DNA of 64,000 bases from Imbricaverruca yamaguchii. Its lineage: Eukaryota; Arthropoda; Thecostraca; Neoverrucidae. Position 1 is the first letter of the stretch; the number at the start of each line of letters is the position of its first letter. The notes beneath the pieces are model-generated. The model saw nothing but the letters and a program-made list of their open reading frames with translations. It was not told where the DNA came from and searched no databases. A program made the position numbers and the translations under genes. The stretch is taken from contig JAOTOL010001332.1 of NCBI GenBank assembly GCA_034440575.1, forward strand, positions 332,501 to 396,500, read 5' to 3'. Positions 21,784 to 33,660 of the stretch are shown here, one piece after another.

Positions 21784-23679
21784 TGGGATTATAGTGGCTG
21801 CGTAAGGGTCTGCGTGCACGGATGTATGGTGATGTAAATAATCGATACACTGTGTGTGTGTGTGTGTGTGTGCATATACGCGTCGATGGGATTGGAGCGC
21901 AGGTGCGTGAATGCTTGTGTGTGCGTGTGAATAGTGCATATGAAAATAACAACCAATTTGTGCATCTTATGATGATAATATATGAAGAAAGTGCTAAAAG
22001 GTTATTTTGTGATTTATGTGTGCAAAGGGTAGTCCACTAGATGAACCAACAAGGTATGCGCTCTGCAGACGCAGACCAGGGCTGGTGACGTCAAGTTTCC
22101 CATGTCGTTCTGAAACCATTTGCTGTCGAAAGATGTCAATTTCTACCAGGTCGTGATCGTAGCTCCATGTTCGTCCATTAATTCCAGAGTTAAATCTCTT
22201 TTAACATCACCTTGGCGACTCGGTCTTCGTGACTTGCATTTGGACAGTAAAATCAGTTCCCAGAGGAAAAAATAGACCGTGACCTTGTTTCGCCAAGTAA
22301 TTCACGAATCTATGAAGGTACTAAGTTAGGACATGCGCATGCCTCGCAAATTTTCCGTACATTCGTAATGCTATATAATTTCTTCGTTTCATGACATGCG
22401 GCCCAGGATAGACAAACGTGAAAGACAAATGCTGCATGAAGAACAATATAGGGAAGCGATTAATGATGAATAGAAAATTGTCAAGCGGGTACAAACTAGA
22501 TGACGGTGTTCCCCAGCAAATACAGATTGCCGTATAGGCGTGAAATGTCGATACTACTTAGAGTGAACCATGAACAAACGTGAAGAGCAATCCGGAACAA
22601 AACAATGGCTCGAGCACCAGCCGACAGAGGTCACAGGGTGACCACTAACGGGAACTAGCCAGCCACGACTCGCCCAGGAGCTAGCCAGGCACAGCTCGTG
22701 ATGAAAGAGGTGTACCTCAGTCGATGTACTATCAGTCGATCTGGACCTTTCGGCATGTGTGTAGAGATACAGACCAGATGAGACAGGGTCATGGCCGCTT
22801 CAGGACGCATTGCACTGCTAAGCATATTTATGCACGTCAATTCCATGCTTATTGTTTACTGGCCGCAAACGGCCGGAAATCCACACGATCGGACGTTATA
22901 TTTCGAAGCCGTTCTATTCGAAGTCAGGCATGTTAACTATGAAGCTACTGACTCTCCAACTATTTGTTCTATCCCAAACCAATATACCATTCCACGGCGC
23001 ATTAACCTACAACGTGAAATGTTTCTGGCGTATAGTCACTGGGCTCGGTGAAAATGGCACCTGTAATGGGAACAGGGCACATTTATAATTATTAATGAGG
23101 AAACTGAGACAGAACAGAAATAATACGTTTGTGTGGAATAACAAAATGGTTTGGTGGAAAATTATCACCGAGTTAGCAAGCTACAAAGGTCCTGTTCTAC
23201 AACGTTTTGGTCAAATTCCTTAATTTAGCACACCGTTCTGCTTAGAAATAGGACTGGAAAGCGGGAGGTGGGAATCTGAAGCACGGTCGCCTCTTACCAT
23301 CAAAACTGCGTATGTAGCACGGCGTGCTTGTTGCACCACCAGCTGACTTGCTCGTGTTAGGGTGGGGTAATCGAGTCCAGCCGTTCATCACTGGCAGTGT
23401 CGCCGCGTGCACGGCTCCACATTACCGGCAGTCTCACAGCGGGCTACGAGCAAGACATGCAGAGCACACTTCGTGGACCACATGTGCGACATTTAGTCTA
23501 GAATCGCTTGCCCTGACAACGATCGGAATGCACATTCCGTGAAGCCGTGTTACGCAGCCGCCTGATAGATAGTCTACACCGCACACCTATCTGTGGTGCG
23601 GCACAGTGGATATTCGAGTGCAAGGACACCACACCCGGCCCGAATGCCAAGCCATTTTCGGCGCCAATTGTACACAGAT
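21784..23679. other. No gene identified; (TG)n at 21849-21872
   Basis: Apart from a (TG)12-type microsatellite near 21849-21872 this is unique-looking DNA with short frames. No domain or RNA gene is recognised. Confidence 0.4.
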
Positions 23680-24215
23680 ACTGTGAATATTAATCATACA
23701 CCATCCAAATCACTCACACAGATTGGTCAATATGCGTTTTCTTGGCGAAGCTTGCATGACGCTTCTTGAGGCATTTCGGAGATGCCTGTTAATTACTCAA
23801 CTTCAAATTATCACAATTCAGACCTGCGTGAGAATGCAGCCAAGTATGATTAGATCAGATATCGTGTTTCGCTAGTGCTGTATGTTTGTTTGTTTATTGG
23901 GTGGTTCACCACGTACTTTATGCACATTCACGGCTAATGGCGCCACCTACACTGCTTCGCCGGCGGGCCGCGGGATTCGGAAATGTCCCGAGCGGCGCTA
24001 GTGTCGAACCCGCGACCTTTGGCACCCATAGCCCAACACCTTAGCCACCCGGCCATCCCCGCCCTGGTTCTCTATTGCGATGTAGGGACAAGTTGTCGTG
24101 ATACAGGCTAATATTTTCACAAGTTCTCCTGTTCAGAATGTTGCAGATGACTAGACAGGCGCTCCGGTTACCGTGGGACATATTCGTGGAAGCTAAAGTG
24201 AGAAGTCCATCTTTG
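23680..24215 (-). repeat. Dispersed repeat R1, copy 2, interrupted by a SINE
   Basis: The reverse complement aligns to 10955-11312 on both sides of the inserted SINE (23879-24064). Shared text includes CACTTTAGCTTCCACGAATA, CATCTGCAACATTCTGAACA and CAACTTGTCCCTACATCGCA. This gives a direct comparison of occupied and empty site. Confidence 0.82.
23879..24064 (-). mobile_element. SINE family 2: 186-bp tRNA-headed insert with target duplication
   Basis: On the minus strand it starts GGGCGGGGATGGCCGGGTGG, then GCTAAGGTGTTGGGC (A-box-like) and GGTCGCGGGTTCGACAC (B-box-like), and ends AATAAACAAACAAACATACA, a simple-repeat tail. Flanks TGTTTCGCTAGTGC (23865-23878) and TGGTTCTCTATTGC (24065-24078) match at 11 of 14 positions and look like an aged target-site duplication. 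Repeat R1 copy 1 has one copy of this site at 11091-11104, as expected for the pre-insertion state. Confidence 0.85.
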
Positions 24216-27200
24216 ACTTTCGAGGACAAGCGTGACTTTCGGGCACCGTTATGCCTTTCCAGGGGTTTTGTCTCCCTGTCAATAGATGGCACTGATCATG
24301 TCGACTGTTTAGTGTTCAATGCACATTGCACATGGAAGTACTGATTCAGGACGAGGTGACAAGCACTGCACGTGCCACGAAGTCTTCAAGAAATTAACAA
24401 ACTTGTCATCCAAGTTTGCTCACCCAAATATCCAATCGGAGTCAAGGCGGTAAAGATGTACCAAAATATCCCACTGTAGTCAAGGAGGCGGATACTTACG
24501 TACCGAGCAGAGGAAGCTTTAAGCAGATAGTCGAACGATATTTAGCAGTACTATATAGCAACTTGGAACATGGCCTGAATAAACAGATTCACAAATTTAG
24601 ACCATAGATTGCGTGCTATCACGTAGTATGTGAGCACTTTCTGATTGATAGTAAAGGTATCCATGTCAGCTACTCCTTTTTTTGTGTTTTCACCCCGCTT
24701 TCTTTTTGGTCTGATGGTCCGAGCGCAAGAACATATATATGAGGATGAATTTAGAACACAAATGAACTATGCATACGTACCTGGCAGATAAGCCATTTCT
24801 GTCAGATCCCGTTGGGTTTGTCGAGAGCATTCAGTGCATGCAGTGCATCACATTCACGACCACATTCAGTGCATCTTTGCTACGTTAACAAAGCAATTAC
24901 CTTTCGCACAGACCGATGTTTGTTGACGACAACAAAACTGATGCTGATGTGCAACCTTCGTCTTCGCTCGTCTGTCAGAGCAGTACCGAACCGGGACACC
25001 ACGAGGCCGCAATCGCTGGTATTTTAATACACACTAAAAGAAGGCATTTCTGCCAAATGACAGTCCGACAGACGGCCTACTTGCGGCACGGAGCGTCTGC
25101 AGGCACAGCCGACCGTAGCCATTCACCGGGTGCCCGTTCCATTTCCAACGCTGCGCCGAAATGGAACGAGCTCGCCGCGCGAAATGTGCCGGCAAATGAA
25201 GGTGCTGGCCGAGTCAGACGGTGACTTCCGACTTCATCCTTTATAAGTCGCTCCAGAGACAGCACGCCGTGAACACAAGACAAAAGGTGAGCCGACGTAT
25301 TAGCTGGCGCCGCATATGTGGGTTCAAATGGCGATGGAGCTGTTTTGGGATTTCGGCCTCCTCACCACTATTTCACATATAACAGCATCTGAACAGTTAG
25401 GCCAGTCGTAAAAAGACAAAGATCTTCTTCATATCTATGAAGGGCATGTAAAACGGTTCATTAGACTGAGAAACGTTATTTGAGATGACCCGTCGTAGAG
25501 CACTTCCATCAGCTCTCTGGTCTCGTAGCGGATCCACAGTCGGATGGTATCAGATGCCTGAGCCACTACCAGCCCGAGGCCAATAAAGTGCTTTATAAGG
25601 GGTTGTCTCAGATAACTTCATCCAATATATTCTTCTACAAGATGCTGAATAAATGTTTCCCTCTTACTTCCACTATCATCTCGGTTAACTTGTGTATGTC
25701 CAAGGTGGAGAAGGCAGAAGTCAAACAAATGTGCACGAGGTTTCAACTTCAGAGATGCAAGAGGGCTTTAGGTGTTCTCTAAAATGTTTGTTTGGCTTGC
25801 ATGGCTACGTCGCTCGAGCAGGCCATCTTGCCAACTTTGTCAGTGAAAGGATGAGAGTGGCAAAAGACAACTTTCCAAACGAAAACTGCTGTGACATGAA
25901 GGAAAGCAAGAAGAACAGCTTGTTGCACATGCCGAGGGCTTCGTGATTGACCCTCGATTTGCATACTTCTGTCTCCTGGTTGATTTTCCAGATCGGCTTA
26001 AAGGTTAATCTGTTTCGCAAGAACGGAGAAACTTCACTTTTCGTCGCTCTGTGTAAAATATAGAACCAGTTTGCAATGTTCAACATAGTTTTCCTCATCA
26101 TCTTGAGAAGCTACGAAATTGCAATGTTACATCTTACACTTCAACCGGTAGGCTACGAGTCGGACAAAATAGAAACGTTCTCCTTGTTTCAGAAACTTTC
26201 GAAATAGTAACCGCGGACACTTTCCTTCTACCCAGAGGCAACAATAGACGCGATTCAGTGTCGCCATCCACATTTGGTCGGGGACATCGTAACTACCTGT
26301 GTACAAATATCAATTGAGTTGCCAATCACACTACCCAATCGAACATTGGACATTTGGGGGAAGGGTGCAGTAAGACGATTAATTGCCTATGATTCACGAT
26401 TTGTGAAAAATCAACTTAGCATGTTCCTCCATATGACGTCATAATTCAGTGACCCGCCAACACACCAATTTATTGGGCACTAAAATATACTACATGTTTG
26501 ATGTTTTAATGCTTCTAGAACTAATTCTTATCGTGTCCCCGTATATATTTTGAGAAGCATCCATACTTCACCTTTCTTCAATTGTATATACCATTCGATT
26601 GGTCAAGGATGCTCCATTAGCGGAATCGATTGGGGATTCACTAGCAGACTAATATTTCTTTTTGGTTAGATTTTCTTTTCGTGATTGCTCAAGACTTTCC
26701 AACTTGAAAAACCTTTTCTGAGGCGGGGAAATCAAACTTCATTTTTGAACAATTAGCAGTTGATTATGGGAGAGAAGGCTTACTGGAACAATAATGGTAT
26801 GGCTGCGTACTTTTGATAGTGAACACAACAGCCCGCGATTTTTTTTGTTTGAGGGGGCCTTGACTGCGCCTCTGGCCACTTTGCCCTCGGTTACAAGTCG
26901 CTATCTCGTCGAGTGTGGTCGAGCATGCCTTTCCCGGGCTACCTCTTCAGATTTTAAAGTTTCGCTGCTTCTTGGCAGATGAAAATAGCGCCAGCAGCTG
27001 TTCCCTGGATCTGCTATGGTTAGACTGCACCGCGCCAGCAGTCTGGCCCAGCGAGTCAGCCATTGGTCAATGCGCTTTGCCACAGTGACCAATGGGAGGA
27101 CAGCACACACTGGCCGAGTGCGGGGCCATCGCCGCTAGCGCCCCCGGGCGGCTGTTTACCGCCAGGCGGTGCCTCCCTATAAGTACCATAAGCAGGCACA

Positions 27201-27423
27201 CATTGCTTTTCCATTAGCTGGAAATGTTCCGGCCATCTACCCCCGCCGGCAGCCGAAACCCGCCGTCCGGGCGTAGTGGTCTGTACAATCGCCGCGGAGC
27301 ACAATTAGCAAATGGGCCATTGACATACACCGGCAAATGCAAAGCCCGCTGTTCGGATACAAAATGAAAGCATGACTGTGAGGGCGTGGGCAGCGAATAG
27401 GAATAGAACAAATTTCCAATAGT
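24216..27423. other. No gene identified
   Basis: Short frames only. CTTTATAAGTC at 25239-25249 followed 40 bases later by AAAGGTGAGC, and CCCTATAAGTACC near 27176, are isolated TATA-like sequences without supporting signals. Confidence 0.4.
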
Positions 27424-27690
<267 letters not shown>

Positions 27691-28817
27691 CACACCATTA
27701 TGCATCCGTATCTATCACCTAATCCAATATTTCCTCCTAAGGGCCATAGTCTGACCGTATTTGGTTAATTTCCTGAGATTAGGCCTTTTGCCATGCCATC
27801 ATATGACATATGACATGAACGTCATAAGTTGATGTCACACATTCAATGCATACAAATGCATATTTGCAGCAGAGTTCCCAATAACAAGCCGGGACATATT
27901 TGCAACAGAGTGTTTCCAATAACAAGCTGGGACGGCGTATTACCGTGCCCCGGACGAACGAGAATTCGTTCGAGGTAAATGCAAATTAGATGCTGTTTGT
28001 GTAGGAGAACTAATGGAATACATTTCCTCGGGCAACGCGCTTCCTCAGGGAGAACACACCGAAGGCGGGCGAAACACTTTGCAATCTCCTGCTTTCGACG
28101 TGCAACTTGACACAAATGAGACAAAGACAAACTACATTATCTCCACAAAATCAATGCATGCCAATAAGTTTTAATTCTTGAGTTGTTGTTAGCAAAATCT
28201 AGCATCGAATACATTTAGGAGCGCAAGAGTATTTGCTAGATGGACATGTGTGTGAGTATATGAGTATGTCTCGAATGCAGGTATCCATGTAATGTCAGAA
28301 GTGAATGTTGTGTGCCTATAGTGTGAAGTGTGAACCTGCAATATCAGGTGTGTCCCGAGTGTAGCATGAGTGTGTGTTGAATGACATAGGTATGACAGAC
28401 GCCATACCATGTGGCCAATGTCTAGTCTATATGCATGACTGCAGGTGTGCCTTGAATGCATGTCTGTGATTTATGAATGGAATTAGGACGTGCAATGATG
28501 AATGAATGCTGAATGAATGTTCATGTGTCTATGACAGCTCTTGGGAAGTAGATGGGCTGTAGCGCCCGGAAACTGTCGGCTGCCTGCGTGCAGCGCGGTG
28601 CAGCATGTCTGACGGAAGTGGTACCGTGGCGCGCGCGGAGTCAGCATGATTCTCGCGGGGCGGCCGAGGCTCAGAGATGCCTGGGCTGGCGGAATGTCTC
28701 TGAGATAGACAGCGCGACCCGAGGTGCAGTCAAGTGCACCAGGCATTGTTCTAGACAGTGCAGAACCGTGTGACGATGAGGTGGCCCTGGCATTGGGCCA
28801 AAGGGCGGTGGCCCTGA
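27691..28817. other. No gene identified
   Basis: Contains diffuse GTGTGA/GAATG-rich wording from 28240 to 28520 and GC-rich sequence upstream of a candidate promoter from 28560 on. AACAAGCCGGGACATATTTGCAACAGAGT and its neighbours are locally duplicated near 27860-27930. Confidence 0.4.
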
Positions 28818-28969
28818 GGTTATATAGGCGCTGAGAGAGATGGATCGCTCTCACTCTCTCACTCATTCGCACGGACGCGGAGACTTGACTTCGGGGCTTG
28901 CGCCGGAACAGGTCGCCGCAGGGCGGCTGGCCGGTGGCCAGTCGCCCGGGCTCACCATTGGAGGTATGT
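28818..28969 (+). promoter_or_regulatory. Candidate TATA promoter with first exon and splice donor
   Basis: GGTTATATAGGCG places a TATA box at 28820-28826. An initiator-like TCACTC has its A at 28853, 33 bases downstream, the spacing expected for arthropod pol II promoters; TCATTC at 28863 is a second option. A GC-rich stretch then runs to GGAG|GTATGT, a strong splice donor at 28964. This fits a non-coding first exon of about 110 bases. No downstream exon could be assigned, so the transcript is unproven. Confidence 0.35.
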
Positions 28970-30435
28970 CTGAGACTGACTGTCTGAAATCGCTGTGTGA
29001 TTGCTAGAGATTTAACCGCTGGAATACTTGAACGATTGCGTGATTGGGAAACCGGTCTGTGTACAAGTTAGAGATTGCATGTGAATGTTGTTAACAAGAG
29101 ATTGAGATTATGTGTCAGGCTGAGATGTGTGAAGACTTCGATGCGTATATGTGTGAGATGGCCTGTTGAAGTATGCATGAAGTCGTTGAACCCGTCTGTG
29201 CCAAATGAAGTTATCTGCGCTAGCCAGGGCTGATGCACCAATCTGACTATTACGCTGCACTATTAGAAACTGGAATATTTATCACTATTTAATTGCTAAT
29301 TAAATACGCGTTTGGAGTGCTGGAGTTTGTGGTGCCTGTCAAGAAACGTGTTTGAATCAGAGCTCTGAGATGGAGACTCAGAGTTATTGAAGCTATACCC
29401 GGGGTTCTAAAAATCGCAAACGTTGAGGTCCACAGACCATTCACGAGCCAAATGGAAATTTATCTGAGACAATGTTCTAAAATGTCTGAGAAGCTCTGGG
29501 GGAGTAAAACCAACATACCTTTACTAGAAGGTAGACCGAACTTTCCCTTCAAGCCCGCACTACGTCATTCGAAGGTTTTTAATATGGTAGTAATCTGGTT
29601 GCGGAAGATTTTACACAACTCATGCGAAATGGTTACTTTTATTTTGAGCAAGTAAATATGTCTTCCGCTAATCAGGTGAGTTATTATCTTGTTCTGTTCT
29701 TTCCAGTGAACATTTGTTCTGACCTTTTTTTGTCATGCATGGGCAATGTTGGACTTATTCATTGTGATCCTGGATATGGAGAGGAGTATTTTGTGGTCAT
29801 CCGGTATGGAGGATATTTTTCTTAAAATATTATGCATCATAACTCGGTTCACACACATTGCTATGAATTTTAAGTATATTTACTTGATTACAGCAGCTCA
29901 TTGTCAAATATAAAACTTCAGAAATCCATCCTCAGATGAGGAAAACAAGTCATTTTCTAGAGAGGATAATGTTGTTCATTCCCAAAATTCAGGAGCAGCC
30001 TATTTTTCCAAACATGTGCCTACCTACAGTGACATATATAGCAGTTGTGGAAAATAGCTTTTTCTATGCATGTTAGACCCAAAGCCAAGCACAACACTGC
30101 ATTCTTGCTTGATTAATTGTAAATTGATTATTAATGATGCATGCATGCTTAAACATTGAAGTACAATACCATTGTTATTCCAGAAACACCTTCCTGAAAC
30201 ATTTCATGAATTGCAGTCTAATTACCAAGAGTATGAATTCAACATCCAGATGTAATATTTGGATATAACACATCTCTGTTTCAGGTGTCATGCCTTACTG
30301 TGCATAGAAGTGGAACTGGGGAAAACAAATGAAATAAAGAAGATATCTGATTATACCATTTTGATCAGAATGCTGCTTAAGCAAAATGTTTAATGCAACG
30401 AAGAATGGCTCTTAAGTGCTCCTGGGTTTTAGACA
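28970..30435. other. Unassigned, becoming AT-rich after about 29450
   Basis: 29450-31900 is clearly more AT-rich than its surroundings. AATCAG|GTGAGT at 29669-29680 is a good donor, preceded by a short open reading (EDFTQLMRNGYFYFEQVNM), and TTCTTTCCAG at 29697-29706 a good acceptor, but the implied intron of about 33 bases is implausibly short. Confidence 0.35.
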
Positions 30436-30650
30436 TTGCGTGAGAAGAAATGTACTACCTTCAATATACCAGGAGGTGCTGAGTTTATATCAAAAGTAAC
30501 GTTAGGGATTATGCTATATTACTCAACGTTTCGGCCAGGGGCCATCGTCAGGAGTGACCATCATAAGTATAGAATAATCCATAACGTTACTTTTGATGTA
30601 AACTCAGCACCTCCTGGTATATTGAAGGTCGTACATTTCTTCTCACGCAA
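30436..30650. mobile_element. Palindromic element: 82-bp arms, about 51-base loop
   Basis: TTGCGTGAGAAGAAATGTAC at 30436 is mirrored by GTACATTTCTTCTCACGCAA ending at 30650. The arms stay more than 90 percent complementary by eye through CAATATACCAGGAGGTGCTG and AAAAGTAACGTTA. The loop (30518-30568) holds, on the minus strand, CTGACGA, a GGCC/GGCC stem and GAAACG, the order of a hammerhead ribozyme core. The element is non-coding. It could be a foldback/MITE or a remnant of a retroelement with inverted ends. Confidence 0.8.
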
Positions 30651-32539
30651 TAAGCAAAATGTGTTAGCACACAATAAAACATGTTTCTGAATTGCTGGAT
30701 GTTGGGGAATCAAGAGTATGCTCCAAGCATTTCCAAAAATTGATAATAAAAGAAACCTAAAAAAGAACTGCCAAAACCTGTCTCTTTGCAGAGAAACATA
30801 TGGCTCCTAAAATCAGCTGTTCCTTCCATAATATTTGCACCACCCTTGGTAATCCTGAAACTTCATGATATTATTGCTGTTGATGTCATTTGTGGGACCA
30901 CTTTGTTTTGTTTTCCCTGTTTTGTTTCTATGTTTGCCATGTTTTTTCCTGTACGAAAGAAAAAGATGGAAAGGCCTGGTTATGTTAATGCTCTTTTATT
31001 TCAAGTTTTTGATACTTTTCTCTAAAAAAATGTATTAGGCTGGCTAATTTTAGTCTAGGTAACCTTGCAATTTCTAAAGCTTGAACTAATTAGTTCTTAG
31101 ATATGACATGTTTAAAAGCCGTCTTTGGTGTTATTTTGCCTTTCAACCAAGATTAAGCTTATGCGGTGCAAATGCATGGGTAAATTATATGTATCATGTT
31201 AATAAGTATGCATTCAAGCACCTTTATCAAAACCTTATTTGTGGCCCAAAATACCAAATTGTGTGCTTGTTGGCATCAAAATGAATTCTTATTGCAAAGA
31301 AATAACAATCATGATAAAACCTCATGTCAACCATTTGCTACTAAGTTTCAGTTGCAATAAGTTAAGTTCAGAGTTAAGAAAACTGGACTATTTGGATCAG
31401 ATTTGCTTACTGAAATGGTAAACTTATGAACCACATTTTTACAGATACCCAATATTTGTCTAATTGGCAGATACCTAATATTTACCTAATTGGCATATCG
31501 ATTAGGTGCATTTACATCTTAACGAGTGCTTCCTCTATAAAAATGCAATAGTTGTGTACATTTTCTCTGTTCTATATTTAAAATTAGTCTGGAATGCGAG
31601 TGTATACCTTATTGCTGAAAAGAGCATTCTTGTCATATTAACACATGTATATCTTTATTGAGGCAACACAATAAATATTTTGGAACGTGTGGCATTATAT
31701 ATATTTTTTTTTAAAGACGGTTTGAACATAATGGCTGAAAGCTCTGACCTGTGTTATTTAAGTATATCTCACACTTGGTATAAAGAGGAGGTTCATGAGA
31801 TACCAAGTGAGTAATGCCTATTGATTAATTCTTTCCATTGAGAATGATAGGATTTGTGTAAAATTGTAAAAATGAATAAGGTACCTGTAGCTGGGAGCAA
31901 GCAGTTGGCAGTTTTTAGTAGTTATTGGCGTCACTGCGCGGCTATCGGTCGGCCACGCAGGTAAGCGTGCTGCTGCCGCCGTTACTTACTTATATCATCA
32001 GTTCGCGATACATTCGTACTTGAAATACGTATGCGCAAATACACGTGAAAGTTGTGCTACGAATATATTCATACGCGATATATTCCTATTCGGGGAGTTT
32101 TATGAACCACTCAAGGACACTACATCTGCAGTTGGGTCGAAGGTGCTGTTTTATTCAATTTTCCAATTTGTGACTTGTATTCACAAGGACAGGTGCACCA
32201 AGCTTCCTGCATACAGACAAAGCGAACAGATTCCAGCAGCGGGCAAGGACAAACAGCCACTGCCACACCAATTATTTCCACAATTATCCACCAGTATAGG
32301 CAGACTGTATATGCACCCGCAAACCAAACGTGCACATCCATTCATGCTTATGGTTAACACGCGCCCTGGAAGGCCTCTGAAACTTACGCGCACTGAAGGG
32401 GGGGGGGGGGATTCCGCCACCCCTAAGATCTCGGCTCCCATCGAGGCTAGATCAACGAAATCTACAGGGTGAATGGGTACGATAGTTAACTCTATGGTGT
32501 GCAAATTTGGTGACCTTCGGTCAACATCTTCACGGTCAA
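30651..32539. other. AT-rich stretch, no confirmed gene
   Basis: CCTGTCTCTTTGCAG ending at 30791 is an excellent splice acceptor and opens a 75-codon reading (IWLLKSAVPSIIFAPP and on to about 31023) rich in Phe/Val. GGCCACGCAG|GTAAGC at 31952-31967 is a good donor after a short open reading. I recognise no protein family with certainty. Confidence 0.35.
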
Positions 32540-33330
32540 ATTAGGTCAAAATAGCAAAATGTTCTGGTTTTGCGTGTCTTGGCTTGTCATTGTTATGGAT
32601 CGCTGTGATGGTATTTAAATGCTCCAGAATTGCCATTAATGATGTTTTGGACATTACTAATGATGCAATGCATATGCCAGATCCGCCATTTGACCTCAGG
32701 TCACCTATATAGGAGCACTTTATCAGGTCATCACCTGCTCCAGTTACCGGAACCGGGCTGCCCACCTGACTGCTCCTTTGGGCGGCTCGAACAATCGGAT
32801 TCGCAAAGAAAGGAGTGAAATACATGAATAAAGTATAGAAATGCTTAGGGACACAATGACAAACAGTAGATTTCCGGATGTGTAGGGAGTAACATGCAAA
32901 GTGACATCAATCGCATGACAGTCATTTACATTTGTGACAACATTCCAGTTGACCAAGTTTGGTTCCATAAGCCTGTCACGATGACCTCGGCGACCTAACA
33001 TGACTTTTAAATTATATAGCATAACAATATACATCAAACAAGTCGCTAGTGTTGCCAAGAACACCCGTTTGGCCAATATACGGGAAGCGCATCAGCGCCG
33101 ATATTTGTGGTCTGGCGCTGATAAAATATTTTTACTTTACCGACCCCTAACTCGATACAATTTTCGCTCGATTTTCGATTTCTTTCTTTAAACAACGTGC
33201 CGTTCATTTCTAAGAAGGTGCACAAACAATGGCGTATATCGGCCGGTAAAATATGGAGTTATCTACGAAAATCCTGAGGGGTGGGCGGATTTCGCCCCCC
33301 CCCTCCAGGGCGCGTGTTAGCCCCAGTCCA
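32540..33330 (+). repeat. Dispersed repeat R2, copy 2
   Basis: Same orientation and block order as 6085-6800, from ATGGATCGCTGTGATGGT through ACCTCAGGTCACCTATATAG, GTGTAGGGAGTAACATGCAA and CGGGAAGCGCATCAGCGC to GGGGTGGGCGGATTTCGCCC and CTCCAGGGCGCGTGTTA. About 75-80 percent identity by eye. Confidence 0.75.
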
Positions 33331-33459
33331 TATGGTTCCATACTTAGGGACCTGGAAGTCAATATTTGACAAAGAAATATGCAAGTTGTAGAAGGCCGCG
33401 CATTTGCAGTGCCTTTTGCGGCCCACTGATGCAGATTGCTTTGATACCCTTAATGCACC

Positions 33460-33605
<146 letters not shown>

Positions 33606-33660
33606 ATACGTATGTATATTTATACATACATATATATACGTATATATATGCATATATATG

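Noticed and set aside
27171..27215. TATA promoter at CCCTATAAGTACC
   Set aside because: No initiator at the expected distance and no following exon or donor; too weak to list.
29674..29706. A 33-base intron (GTGAGT to TTTCCAG)
   Set aside because: Too short for a typical animal intron, and no continuous protein joins across it.
30527..30551. Complete hammerhead ribozyme
   Set aside because: The core order is present, but no stem I partner or standard cleavage triplet could be placed; kept only as hammerhead-like.
30786..31025. THAP-like domain end (LKSAVPSI resembling the AVPTIF motif)
   Set aside because: No zinc-binding C2CH residues were found upstream; the resemblance is a few residues only.
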